Part shown: piece by piece, positions 1 through 7,509 of the stretch
Layout: every line of letters starts with the position of its first letter
Numbering within the stretch: position 1 is the first letter of the stretch
From: Oscillospiraceae bacterium
GTDB lineage: Bacteria; Bacillota; Clostridia; Oscillospirales; Acutalibacteraceae
Direction of reading: 5' to 3'
NCBI GenBank assembly: GCA_015065425.1
Contig: SVQH01000015.1
Location: 1,792-65,791, forward strand
DNA length: 64,000 bases
Notes under the pieces: generated by a model
What the model was told of the DNA's origin: nothing
The model's database searches: none
Seen by the model: only the letters and a program-made list of their open reading frames with translations
Program-made: the position numbers and the translations under genes

Positions 1-140
1 TTCCTGTCCTCACACAGCAGTGACAGTGTTCCCGTTTCACTCATGGGGTCATTTCCCCACATAAACGGAAGCACCAGCCCGTAAACAAAGGCTACGGGAA
101 GTAAAATCCCGCTTACCTTCTTCAACACATCATTTTTCAC
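1..140 (-). CDS. N-terminal part of a membrane protein, runs off the window
   Basis: The reading frame enters from the left edge on the minus strand, so only the first ~46 residues are visible. A GTG at 140 is the preferred start because AAGGAG lies 9 nt upstream. An in-frame ATG at 158 has no ribosome binding site and would place that Shine-Dalgarno inside the gene. Lysine-rich N-terminus is followed by one hydrophobic segment (ILLPVAFVYGLVLPFMW), which suggests a membrane anchor or the first of several TM helices. Function is not recognisable from this fragment. Its promoter overlaps an inverted repeat at 234-255. Confidence 0.6.
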   Translation of the reverse strand, partial: MKNDVLKKVSGILLPVAFVYGLVLPFMWGNDPMSETGTLSLLCEDR

Positions 141-233
141 TTTCTCTCTCTCCTTCATGTTAAAACCGAACTATATTAAAAATCTCAGACAAACCGCAGC
201 ATAGTATAAGGAATTGTTGTTTACGCGGTGTTT

Positions 234-273
234 GTATAGTGTTATTATACTATACACAATGCAATAAATACAA
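234..273 (-). promoter_or_regulatory. Promoter with overlapping dyad operator for the left-edge gene
   Basis: On the minus strand, TTGTAT (273-268) is separated by 18 nt from TATAAT (249-244). The -10 box lies inside an inverted repeat, GTATAGT-8 nt-ACTATAC (234-255). Dyads of this GTAT..ATAC type are typical operators of short GntR/YtrA-class regulators in Firmicutes. That a regulator binds here is an inference, since no such regulator gene is visible in the window. Confidence 0.5.
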
Positions 274-281
274 CAAAAATT

Positions 282-452
282 TCATACAGAAAACTCTTCT
301 TCACTCTCCACCGTGACTATAAGCAGTGATTCAAAAGCAAAATCCTTATCAATTATCACAAAATCAAATACATTTTCCCGGATATCAGCATATTTTCCGT
401 CAAAAACCTTGTAACTACATATAGAGGTCGACGCCGGCAAAAACGAAAGTTA
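282..452 (-). pseudogene. Possible remnant of a protein-coding gene, no start codon
   Basis: A minus-strand frame is open for about 55 codons between a TAA near 453 and a TGA at 284-282. It ends in an acidic stretch (VTVESEEEFSV) and reads like a natural protein, but it has no ATG/GTG start and no ribosome binding site. It fills most of the otherwise empty 256-490 interval. It could be a decayed gene end or chance. Confidence 0.25.
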
Positions 453-490
453 AAAATTCATAACAAAACCGAAATAATGCAAATTCACAA

Positions 491-533
491 GAAAACAGGC
501 ATAAAACTACTTTCTATCGTAGTATTATGCCTG
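491..533 (-). terminator. Rho-independent terminator of the esterase gene
   Basis: The stem is CAGGCATAA plus ACTAC (496-510) against GTAGT..TTATGCCTG (519-533), with an 8-nt loop and one bulge. On the minus strand it is followed by TTTTC. It lies 22 nt past the esterase stop codon. Confidence 0.7.
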
Positions 534-554
534 CATTTTTATGGGGTTAGCTTT

Positions 555-1613
555 TTACAGACCGAAGAGTCTCTGGAACATATTTACTATTTTGAGGAAG
601 AAGTTTCTTATGGTATCGAAAAAGTTTGTCAGAAAATTTACATTTATATTTCCCGAACCGCTGCCTGAATTTCCTTCATAGGAGGAGGAAAGACCGTTCA
701 TCCAGGATATGATTCCGTTGGGACTTACGAGACTGAAAGAATTTCCGTTGCCGTCAACGTGGGTGACGTCGGGATATGTGCTGCCGTCAAGCATGTGAAA
801 ATCGTAGGTTATGACCTTTGCCATGTGATGATTATCACTTGCCGAACCGCCTGAAGGCTCTTTTACACTGCCTATACTTGAAAAACGGCAGTTTTCGGGA
901 TTATTGTTATTTTTGCACACATTGTTCCACAAGGGTTTTATAGTTGCAATATAACTTATAACAGGATCTTTTGTACTGGCTATCATCCATATTGCCACAT
1001 CTGCACACTTTTTCGTATCAGCTGCAGTGAAAGTGCCTGTCGGAGCCATGGGAAATGCACCTGCAAAATACTCGGGAAATGCTGTTATCATATTCCAGGT
1101 CATCTCGCCACCCGCAGACAAGCCGCCGATAAATATTTTTGATGTATCAATATTGTCGCCGTGCTTTGATATCATATCATCAATGACCGCACGAAGGGAC
1201 TCAATAAGAGATTTACTCCAGTAAACAAGCTTATGCTCGGGAGCACGGGGCAGAAGAATAAATGCACCGCCCTCGGAAAATCTTGACTGAAGCTCCTTTG
1301 AAGCCCAGTAAGGCATATCGCTGTCATCAAGCTGTGACCCCACATAATCGCCGTGTCCTATGCCGTGAAGAAAAATTACCAGCGGATATTTGGTATTATC
1401 GGAATTTCCCGCAGGAGAATAATATGCATAATCAAGTGCATAACCGCCCGCCTCAGGTGCATAGTCTATCTGAAACTCATTTCTCAAAGCCCCTATACCT
1501 GCAGAAGTGGGAAGAGCTTCCTTTCTTCCCGAAGCCGAAGCCGTAAGAGCAAAACAACCGAGAACAAGCATAAGAGAAAGAATCACGCAAAATGTCTTTT
1601 TCAAACTTTTCAA
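555..1613 (-). CDS. Secreted alpha/beta-hydrolase esterase (PHB-depolymerase/feruloyl-esterase-like) with hydrophobic C-tail
   Basis: The protein has a signal peptide (hydrophobic core CVILSLMLVLGCFALTASASG) and an alpha/beta-hydrolase fold. An oxyanion-type HG motif lies in VIFLHGIGHG, and the nucleophile elbow is GLSAGG with Ser169 (counted from a GTG at 1622). This matches carbohydrate-esterase or predicted-peptidase members of the family, so an extracellular ester-cleaving role is inferred. A TTG at 1613 is preferred as start because GAGGTG lies 6 nt upstream. The GTG at 1622 overlaps that site. After a Gly/Ser linker the protein ends in an amphipathic tail (NFFLKIVNMFQRLFGL) that recurs in three other exported proteins here. 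A promoter lies at 1643-1671. Confidence 0.75.
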   Translation of the reverse strand: MKSLKKTFCVILSLMLVLGCFALTASASGRKEALPTSAGIGALRNEFQIDYAPEAGGYALDYAYYSPAGNSDNTKYPLVIFLHGIGHGDYVGSQLDDSDMPYWASKELQSRFSEGGAFILLPRAPEHKLVYWSKSLIESLRAVIDDMISKHGDNIDTSKIFIGGLSAGGEMTWNMITAFPEYFAGAFPMAPTGTFTAADTKKCADVAIWMIASTKDPVISYIATIKPLWNNVCKNNNNPENCRFSSIGSVKEPSGGSASDNHHMAKVITYDFHMLDGSTYPDVTHVDGNGNSFSLVSPNGIISWMNGLSSSYEGNSGSGSGNINVNFLTNFFDTIRNFFLKIVNMFQRLFGL

Positions 1614-1642
1614 AACACTCACCTCATATTTATTTTAATTCT

Positions 1643-1671
1643 ATGATAGCAAATACTTTTTTAATATTCAA
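1643..1671 (-). promoter_or_regulatory. Sigma-A promoter of the esterase gene
   Basis: On the minus strand, TTGAAT (1671-1666) and TATCAT (1648-1643) are separated by exactly 17 nt, about 30 nt upstream of the start codon. Confidence 0.6.
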
Positions 1672-1742
1672 TATACAGTCACACATAAGCTGTAATTTTT
1701 ATCCAAAAAGTTTATCTTTAATTTATCTTTCCTGAATCAAAT

Positions 1743-3212
1743 CTATTGTAACCCGTATTTTTTCCGCGTTTTTTTGTAAAAGTTGGCAGAGATGAAAAAC
1801 CGCACAAACGGGAAAAATGATTTGATTATTGCCTCGGGGATATAAAGGATATTCACATAAACAATCCTCTTAAAAACAGTTTCAATATGCTTGAATAAAA
1901 CCATAAAACCTTTCTTTTCTTCAGGATAATCCTTTTTGAAAAGAAGCTTCCATGCAAAGTAACCCTGCACTACCTTTATATCACGGGTAGGTATATTTGA
2001 AAAATTGGGAAGTCTGTTGTAAAACAAATCTATTTTATTATAATCCTTCAGTTTCTCCGGCAGCTTATATTTTCCGTTTTTATATAATTCCTTGCCGAAA
2101 GGAGAATCGTAAATATAAGCATACTGCATCACTGAAAGTTCGTTGCTGGGCAATTTTTTTGCAAAATCTATGGTTTGTTTCATATCTTCAACCGTTTCAC
2201 CCGGCATACCGACAATAAAAGAAGATATCGGAATAATACCAACCTCATTACACAAATCAAATGTAGGAATGACTTTTTCAAATGGAATATTTTTTCCGAT
2301 TATTTCCATCATTCTCGGACTTGCACTTTCAAGCCCGAAATGAATACAACAGCAACCACTGTCATGTACCCTCTGAAATTCCTCTTTTTTAAGTAAACCT
2401 ATTCTGGTTTCAAATCCCCATCTGAGACGGTATCCTGCGTTGTCCAGTGCATCACAAAACTCATACAGGTCAGATTTTTTGGAAAAAGCACATTCATCTG
2501 CAAGATAGAATCCGTCAATTCCGTAAACTTCCACTAATTCTCTGAGTTCTGTCATAAAAGTTTCAACTGTCTTACGGCGAAGACAGGAGCGGTGAAATTC
2601 ACCGTTGTAACAAAAAGCACAATGCCCCGGGCAACCCTTTGACATATATATGTATACCAGTTTTTTTGCACCGTATATGTGCTGAAAATACTTCGGAATG
2701 TCTACCAAAGACCAGTCACACGGCAAAATTTTACTGAGATCCATAAATTCTCTGTCTTCAGTTCGGATAATTTTGCCGTCTTTTCTGAACGCGATACCTT
2801 TTACCTCTTCAAGCGGTGTTTTATTTTTTATAGCATCCGCAAGATCAAGCCAGGTCATTTCTCCCTCACTGAAGCTCAGAATATCAATAACACCGGAATC
2901 AAAAAAATGCTCAAGAGGTGCATGATTACAAAAAGGACCTCCCCATACAACAGGAATACCAAAACGTCGTATTTTCTTTGAAATACTGATTGCAAAAGAA
3001 ACCTGCTTCGGAGAACGGACAGAAATACCGCAAATATCGGGCTTGAATTCCTTTACGGTTTTATTAATTGAAATATGTGAAACACACAGGTCGATTATTT
3101 TTACATTGTGCCCCGCTTTTTTCAGATAAGTACCTATTGATACCAATCCCAAGGGAATAGATACGTTATGTAAAAGGTCACAGTTCCCGGGAGAAATCAA
3201 AAGAATATTCAA
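1743..3212 (-). CDS. B12-binding-type radical SAM protein
   Basis: Residues ~1-135 form a Rossmann-like cobalamin-binding-type domain (MNILLISPGN start, VVWGGPF). As in many members of this class, the DxHxxG histidine motif is absent. The radical SAM core carries C194-x3-C198-x2-C201 (KGCPGHCAFC), the [4Fe-4S] site that cleaves S-adenosylmethionine, and continues with FGLESASPRM and VGMPGET. The C-terminal ~110 residues are basic/hydrophobic and unassigned. The start is TTG at 3212, preceded by a weak GAAAGAG and a strong promoter. It is divergent from the three-copy radical SAM operon and is more distantly related to those proteins. The substrate is unknown; a methyltransferase or lipid/cofactor modifier is possible. 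Confidence 0.8.
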   Translation of the reverse strand: MNILLISPGNCDLLHNVSIPLGLVSIGTYLKKAGHNVKIIDLCVSHISINKTVKEFKPDICGISVRSPKQVSFAISISKKIRRFGIPVVWGGPFCNHAPLEHFFDSGVIDILSFSEGEMTWLDLADAIKNKTPLEEVKGIAFRKDGKIIRTEDREFMDLSKILPCDWSLVDIPKYFQHIYGAKKLVYIYMSKGCPGHCAFCYNGEFHRSCLRRKTVETFMTELRELVEVYGIDGFYLADECAFSKKSDLYEFCDALDNAGYRLRWGFETRIGLLKKEEFQRVHDSGCCCIHFGLESASPRMMEIIGKNIPFEKVIPTFDLCNEVGIIPISSFIVGMPGETVEDMKQTIDFAKKLPSNELSVMQYAYIYDSPFGKELYKNGKYKLPEKLKDYNKIDLFYNRLPNFSNIPTRDIKVVQGYFAWKLLFKKDYPEEKKGFMVLFKHIETVFKRIVYVNILYIPEAIIKSFFPFVRFFISANFYKKTRKKYGLQ

Positions 3213-3243
3213 TACTTTTCACTCTTTCTCATTTTATTGAATA

Positions 3244-3272
3244 ATTATATCATATTGATAAGTTCAAGTCAA
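3244..3272 (-). promoter_or_regulatory. Sigma-A promoter of the leftward radical SAM gene
   Basis: TTGACT (3272-3267), a 17-nt spacer and a perfect TATAAT (3249-3244) on the minus strand, 32 nt upstream of the TTG start. Confidence 0.75.
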
Positions 3273-3361
3273 TATTACGCACCGGTACACACAATGTATG
3301 AATGTAGCGTCCCCTGTCATTTACAACTCTGTACAATTATTTGTAAGAGCGTCTGCAATTA

Positions 3362-3390
3362 TTGACAAGATATATGCAATATGATAAAAT
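3362..3390 (+). promoter_or_regulatory. Sigma-A promoter of the radical SAM operon
   Basis: A perfect TTGACA (3362-3367), a 17-nt spacer and TAAAAT (3385-3390). The implied 5' leader before the first gene is ~90 nt, and I see no riboswitch in it. It is back to back with the leftward promoter at 3244-3272. Confidence 0.75.
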
Positions 3391-3489
3391 ATTTTAAGTA
3401 TTTTTAATTATTAAAACTTAATTTTTCTGTATATTTATTGCTTTGGTTTTTTCCAAGACTTCCGAAAACAAAAGAAAGGACGGTGCGGC

Positions 3490-4722
3490 ATGAAAAGACT
3501 AAAGAATTATTTTATCGGACATTATTATTCCCTAACGATATTCATTTTTGTTATTATATATAACTTTGTGATTTTCGAAGGTTTTACGGCATGGAAAATG
3601 CACAGTGTCGCATATACCTTTCATCTTGTAGACTTTTCTTTCGGTTTCTGTACCAAATTTCTGCCGGGTGCAATTTACAATTTCTTTTTCGACACTACCG
3701 ATGAACGGTTCATAGTCTTATATGAAGCGGCAATTTTTCTTTTTTTCCTTTTTATCGTCTCATTGCTGCTTGAAAAACTCATAAAAACTGTTGACGAAAA
3801 GCAAAAAACTACCATGCTTTTTCTGGTTATGCTTTTTGTAACAGGTACATCCACCTTTACCTTACATATTTTTATGTTGGGTTCCCTTGATACATATTGG
3901 TTTTATTTATCGGTAATTTTCCTCCTGCTTCTTTCCGACAAGCGGTTATATTTTTTGATTGTACCGCTGTCGGGTATAATGATAATTGTACATTATACCT
4001 CCCTTGCTGCGTTTATACCGTTTCTTTTACTCTTCATACTATATAAAATAACGATTACGGAAAAACGTTCCGAGCAATTATATCTCTGGATAATACTTGT
4101 TCTTTCCGCCGTTACCGCTCTCGGCTTTACATTCTATTTTGTGGTTTTTGAAGCAGATAATCTTACATATTCTTTCGCAGAGTTTCTGAAAATATTAAAC
4201 AAAAAAAAGATAGGCTGCGATACATCTTATCTGGCAACAAGTCTTTATGACTATGATTCTTACAGGCTGTTCAACAAAGAATTTTTTGACAGTATAGAAT
4301 CACCGGTACTTTATGCAATAGCACAGATGGGCTACAGAGTAAAAACAACCTTTGCTCTTCGACCTCTGATGCAAGGTGTTGTTCCGTTTTTACTGAATCT
4401 TCCCGTTGTTTTTCTGATCCTTTCATATTTTAACAAAAAAAGAAAAGAAAAAAAATGCACTAAGTTTAAGTTATATGTATTAAACCTGATATCGGCAATG
4501 TACTTTCTTATAATCGGAGTAACACTTTTTTTATCAACAGATACCGGTCGTTTTGTCGGACATTCGTATTTGCTTTTTATGGCTTTATTTTTCTATATTC
4601 TTTACAGCGAAAAAGATGACGGGCTTGAACACATAAAAACTCTTTTGTCACGCATCCCGAAATCATTGATAACATTATACTGTTTGCTTTATATGTTTTT
4701 ATTTTTTGAACCCTATACTTAA
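3490..4722 (+). CDS. Polytopic membrane protein (Wzy/EpsG-like or glycosyltransferase-C-like)
   Basis: This 410-residue protein has roughly ten hydrophobic segments and a longer soluble loop around residues 225-280. Its overall shape resembles O-antigen polymerase/EpsG or GT-C type membrane proteins, but I recognise no diagnostic catalytic motif. It is first in a six-gene operon, 100 nt after a strong promoter. The ATG follows GAAAGGACGG. In this context a role in polymerising, flipping or glycosylating a lipid-linked product would fit; that is an inference. Confidence 0.7.
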   Translation: MKRLKNYFIGHYYSLTIFIFVIIYNFVIFEGFTAWKMHSVAYTFHLVDFSFGFCTKFLPGAIYNFFFDTTDERFIVLYEAAIFLFFLFIVSLLLEKLIKTVDEKQKTTMLFLVMLFVTGTSTFTLHIFMLGSLDTYWFYLSVIFLLLLSDKRLYFLIVPLSGIMIIVHYTSLAAFIPFLLLFILYKITITEKRSEQLYLWIILVLSAVTALGFTFYFVVFEADNLTYSFAEFLKILNKKKIGCDTSYLATSLYDYDSYRLFNKEFFDSIESPVLYAIAQMGYRVKTTFALRPLMQGVVPFLLNLPVVFLILSYFNKKRKEKKCTKFKLYVLNLISAMYFLIIGVTLFLSTDTGRFVGHSYLLFMALFFYILYSEKDDGLEHIKTLLSRIPKSLITLYCLLYMFLFFEPYT

Positions 4723-4744
4723 CAACACGGACGGTGCGTTTTAC

Positions 4745-5503
4745 ATGAATAAAAAACTAAATAAAATGTTGATTGCTGTGTTCTTTTTGTCGGTATGGTG
4801 TGCACCTCTTATTTCAAGAAATGTTGAATTACACTGTCTTGTTTTTGCAGTTCTTTATGTTTTTGCGGTTGTTTTACTTGTTCTTATCAAAAACAAATAT
4901 GCAGCATTTCTGATAAGCTTTATTCTTTTGATTCCTGCCGTGATATACCATGTTGATTATTTATTCTCGGCATTATGCCCGTTTTTCGTAACAGTTCAAT
5001 ATGTAACACTGTATAAAAGCAGACAAAAAGTCACAGTACCTGATTTTGTTGATAAATTTTTTCCCTGGGCTTTAATAAGTATACCCGCAGGTACTGTTTT
5101 TCTTGTATATCGATTAATTTCGCCTGTTGAGAAATTCACGGAAGAAACTGCACGACAACTCAGAATAACCCAACCGTTGATATGGATATTATTTTTAATT
5201 TTACTCAGCTATACATTAATCCTTTTTCTGAAAAAGGATATATGGAAGCCTTATAATATTTTCAAGGAAAGCATTAAAGAAAATTTATTCCGTAAAGGCA
5301 TGAAGCTTACTTCATGTGTTGCCCTTATCGCTTTTGTCGAAACAATCATACTGCATTATATTACCTGCAGCTATACGGATACATTGAATCAATATGTAAT
5401 CTTTTTGCCATGGTATATATATAACGGACTTATTGTTTATTATAATGATCCTGTCTTTAACCATATCGCTGAAAGTGGAGAAAAGCTTTTAAAAAAGATG
5501 TAA
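4745..5503 (+). CDS. Membrane protein of unknown function, second operon gene
   Basis: This ~252-residue protein has about seven hydrophobic segments and a lysine-rich N-terminus (MNKKLNKML). The ATG at 4745 is preferred. An in-frame ATG at 4706 would overlap the preceding gene and has no ribosome binding site. The GGACGGTGCG sequence before this start resembles that before the first gene, hinting at related translation signals. No family was recognised. It sits 22 nt after the first membrane protein and 71 nt before the first radical SAM gene. Confidence 0.65.
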   Translation: MNKKLNKMLIAVFFLSVWCAPLISRNVELHCLVFAVLYVFAVVLLVLIKNKYAAFLISFILLIPAVIYHVDYLFSALCPFFVTVQYVTLYKSRQKVTVPDFVDKFFPWALISIPAGTVFLVYRLISPVEKFTEETARQLRITQPLIWILFLILLSYTLILFLKKDIWKPYNIFKESIKENLFRKGMKLTSCVALIAFVETIILHYITCSYTDTLNQYVIFLPWYIYNGLIVYYNDPVFNHIAESGEKLLKKM

Positions 5504-5574
5504 AAATATTCGGTTGCAAATCATAATACAGCTTCCTGTGTAACTGCAGAAAGCAGAACAACAACAGAAAGAAT

Positions 5575-7509
5575 GTGACTTCATTGAAAAAGAAACTATA
5601 TTTTTTTCAAGTAAATTATCCCTACGGTAAGTCGGCACATATTCCGTATACTGCAGGGCAAATATCTGCTTATGCATTTGCCGATAAAGATATATCGGCA
5701 AATTATTCTCTTGAAAAAATCTTTTTCCTCAGAGACAGTATCGAAACAGTTATAACTCAGGTGAATTCTCCCTCGGTTGTCGCCTTTTCTTCATATATGT
5801 GGAATTACAATTACAATATAACCGCAGCAAAGCTTATCAAAGAAAAATATCCCAACTGTGTTATAATTTTCGGCGGACACCATATATCTCCCGGCGGCAG
5901 AATGCTTGAGGATTACCCTTTTATAGACTATCTTCTTCACGGAGAGGGAGAAATTATTTTCAGACGGCTTTTACTCTCACTCATAGGTCTTGACACTGCT
6001 GAAAAAATTCCCGGTATTTCAATGAGAACCGAAAACGGTACCATAACAAATCCCGAAATGATTTCTGACGAATGTGACTTTCCGTCTCCATACACAGGCG
6101 GTTATTTTGATAAAATAATAGAAGAAAACCCCGACACCGAATTTATGGGGCTTATTGAAACCTCAAGAGGCTGTCCCAACTCCTGTGCATATTGTGACTG
6201 GAGCAATATGAAATCAAAAATCAGAAAATTTCCTCTTGAACGTATTTACGGGGATATAGAATGGATAATGAACAACAAAATATGCGTTCTGGGTTCTGCC
6301 GATTCAAATTTCGGTCTTTTTAAGCGTGACGAAGAGATAACCGATAAAATAGTTGAGGCAAAGCTTAAAACAGGCTATCCCCTGAGATTTCAGACTTCTT
6401 ATGCAAAAAACAGCAGCAAGAGAGTTTTTGACATCGGAATGAAGCTTGAAAAAGCAGACATGAACAGAGGCATTACTCTTTCATTTCAGTCAATGAATAA
6501 GGAAGTCCAGAAGAATATTTTAAGAGAAAACATCAGCATAGATTATTATTCCGAGCTTATGAGAATGTATAATAACGCAGGTGTTGCAACATATACAGAG
6601 CTTATTCTGGGGCTTCCCGGAGAAACTTACGAAAGCATTGTTGACGGAATTGATGAACTGCTGAATTTAGGACAGCACAATTCCATTTATATACACAACT
6701 GTGAATGGCTTCCCTGTTCAATTATGGGAACAAAAGATTATGTTGAGCGATTTAAGATAAAAACCTCCCGAATTCCTCTTAATCAGCCTCACCGTGAGCC
6801 TGATGAAAATGACACTATTCCCGAATATTCAAATGTGGTCACCGCAACTTATTCCATGAACACGGATGAATGGAAAAAAATGAATCTGTTTTCTTATGCA
6901 GTACAGGCTTTTCATCACATGGGGCTTTTACAGTTTTTTGCACTTTATCTTTATAATGAAGGACTCAGCTCATATAAAAAGTTTTATACTGACCTGCTTG
7001 AATATATAATTAAAAACAATCAAACATTGGCAGGGCAGATATTTAATACAATAGACAATTATCTTGATGCCGTAATTGCAGAAAACGGCACATTAAGCTG
7101 CCGTGATGAAAGATTCGGAAATGTTCAATGGCCCTTTGAAGAATACGCTTTTCTGTGTACGGTTTACGAGGCGGACAGATTTTATACTGAGATACAGTCT
7201 TTCCTAAAAAGCTTCGGTATCCCGGAAAATGTTTTTTCCGAGCTTCTGTCCTTTCAGAAAAATATAATTCAAAAACCGACTGAAACCGAAAACGGTTTTG
7301 AAGCAAATTATAATTTTTATGAGTATTTCACCGATATTCTCAACGGAAAAAAAGCCGAGCTGAAAAAAGCCCGTTCATTTATTGCAATAAATGCAAAAAG
7401 CTTTGAATCTTGGGAAGAATATGCCAAGATAATCGCATGGTACGGAAGAAAAAACGGTGCAGGTACGCATATAAAGGATAAGTATTTCAATCAGGAGATA
7501 ATGCAGTGA
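5575..7509 (+). CDS. B12-binding-like radical SAM protein, paralogue 1 of 3
   Basis: This 644-residue protein has a Rossmann-type cobalamin-binding-like domain at ~1-150 (VIIFGGHHIS, HGEGE). The radical SAM core at ~190-440 has C200-x3-C204-x2-C207 in SRGCPNSCAYCDW, then LILGLPGETYES. A ~200-residue C-terminal region is conserved only among the three operon copies and ends in a W/F-rich block (SWEEYAKIIAWYG). The domain layout matches cobalamin-dependent radical SAM methyltransferase or rearrangement enzymes, but the substrate is unknown. The start is GTG at 5575; an ATG two bases upstream is out of frame. It is translationally coupled to paralogue 2. Confidence 0.85.
   Translation: MTSLKKKLYFFQVNYPYGKSAHIPYTAGQISAYAFADKDISANYSLEKIFFLRDSIETVITQVNSPSVVAFSSYMWNYNYNITAAKLIKEKYPNCVIIFGGHHISPGGRMLEDYPFIDYLLHGEGEIIFRRLLLSLIGLDTAEKIPGISMRTENGTITNPEMISDECDFPSPYTGGYFDKIIEENPDTEFMGLIETSRGCPNSCAYCDWSNMKSKIRKFPLERIYGDIEWIMNNKICVLGSADSNFGLFKRDEEITDKIVEAKLKTGYPLRFQTSYAKNSSKRVFDIGMKLEKADMNRGITLSFQSMNKEVQKNILRENISIDYYSELMRMYNNAGVATYTELILGLPGETYESIVDGIDELLNLGQHNSIYIHNCEWLPCSIMGTKDYVERFKIKTSRIPLNQPHREPDENDTIPEYSNVVTATYSMNTDEWKKMNLFSYAVQAFHHMGLLQFFALYLYNEGLSSYKKFYTDLLEYIIKNNQTLAGQIFNTIDNYLDAVIAENGTLSCRDERFGNVQWPFEEYAFLCTVYEADRFYTEIQSFLKSFGIPENVFSELLSFQKNIIQKPTETENGFEANYNFYEYFTDILNGKKAELKKARSFIAINAKSFESWEEYAKIIAWYGRKNGAGTHIKDKYFNQEIMQ

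Noticed and set aside
477..668. 63-codon plus-strand frame over the esterase 3' end
   Set aside because: It contains the esterase terminator and runs antisense to the esterase; no ribosome binding site.
3213..5574. RiPP precursor peptide for the radical SAM enzymes
   Set aside because: No short ORF with a ribosome binding site and core-peptide character was found in or near the operon.
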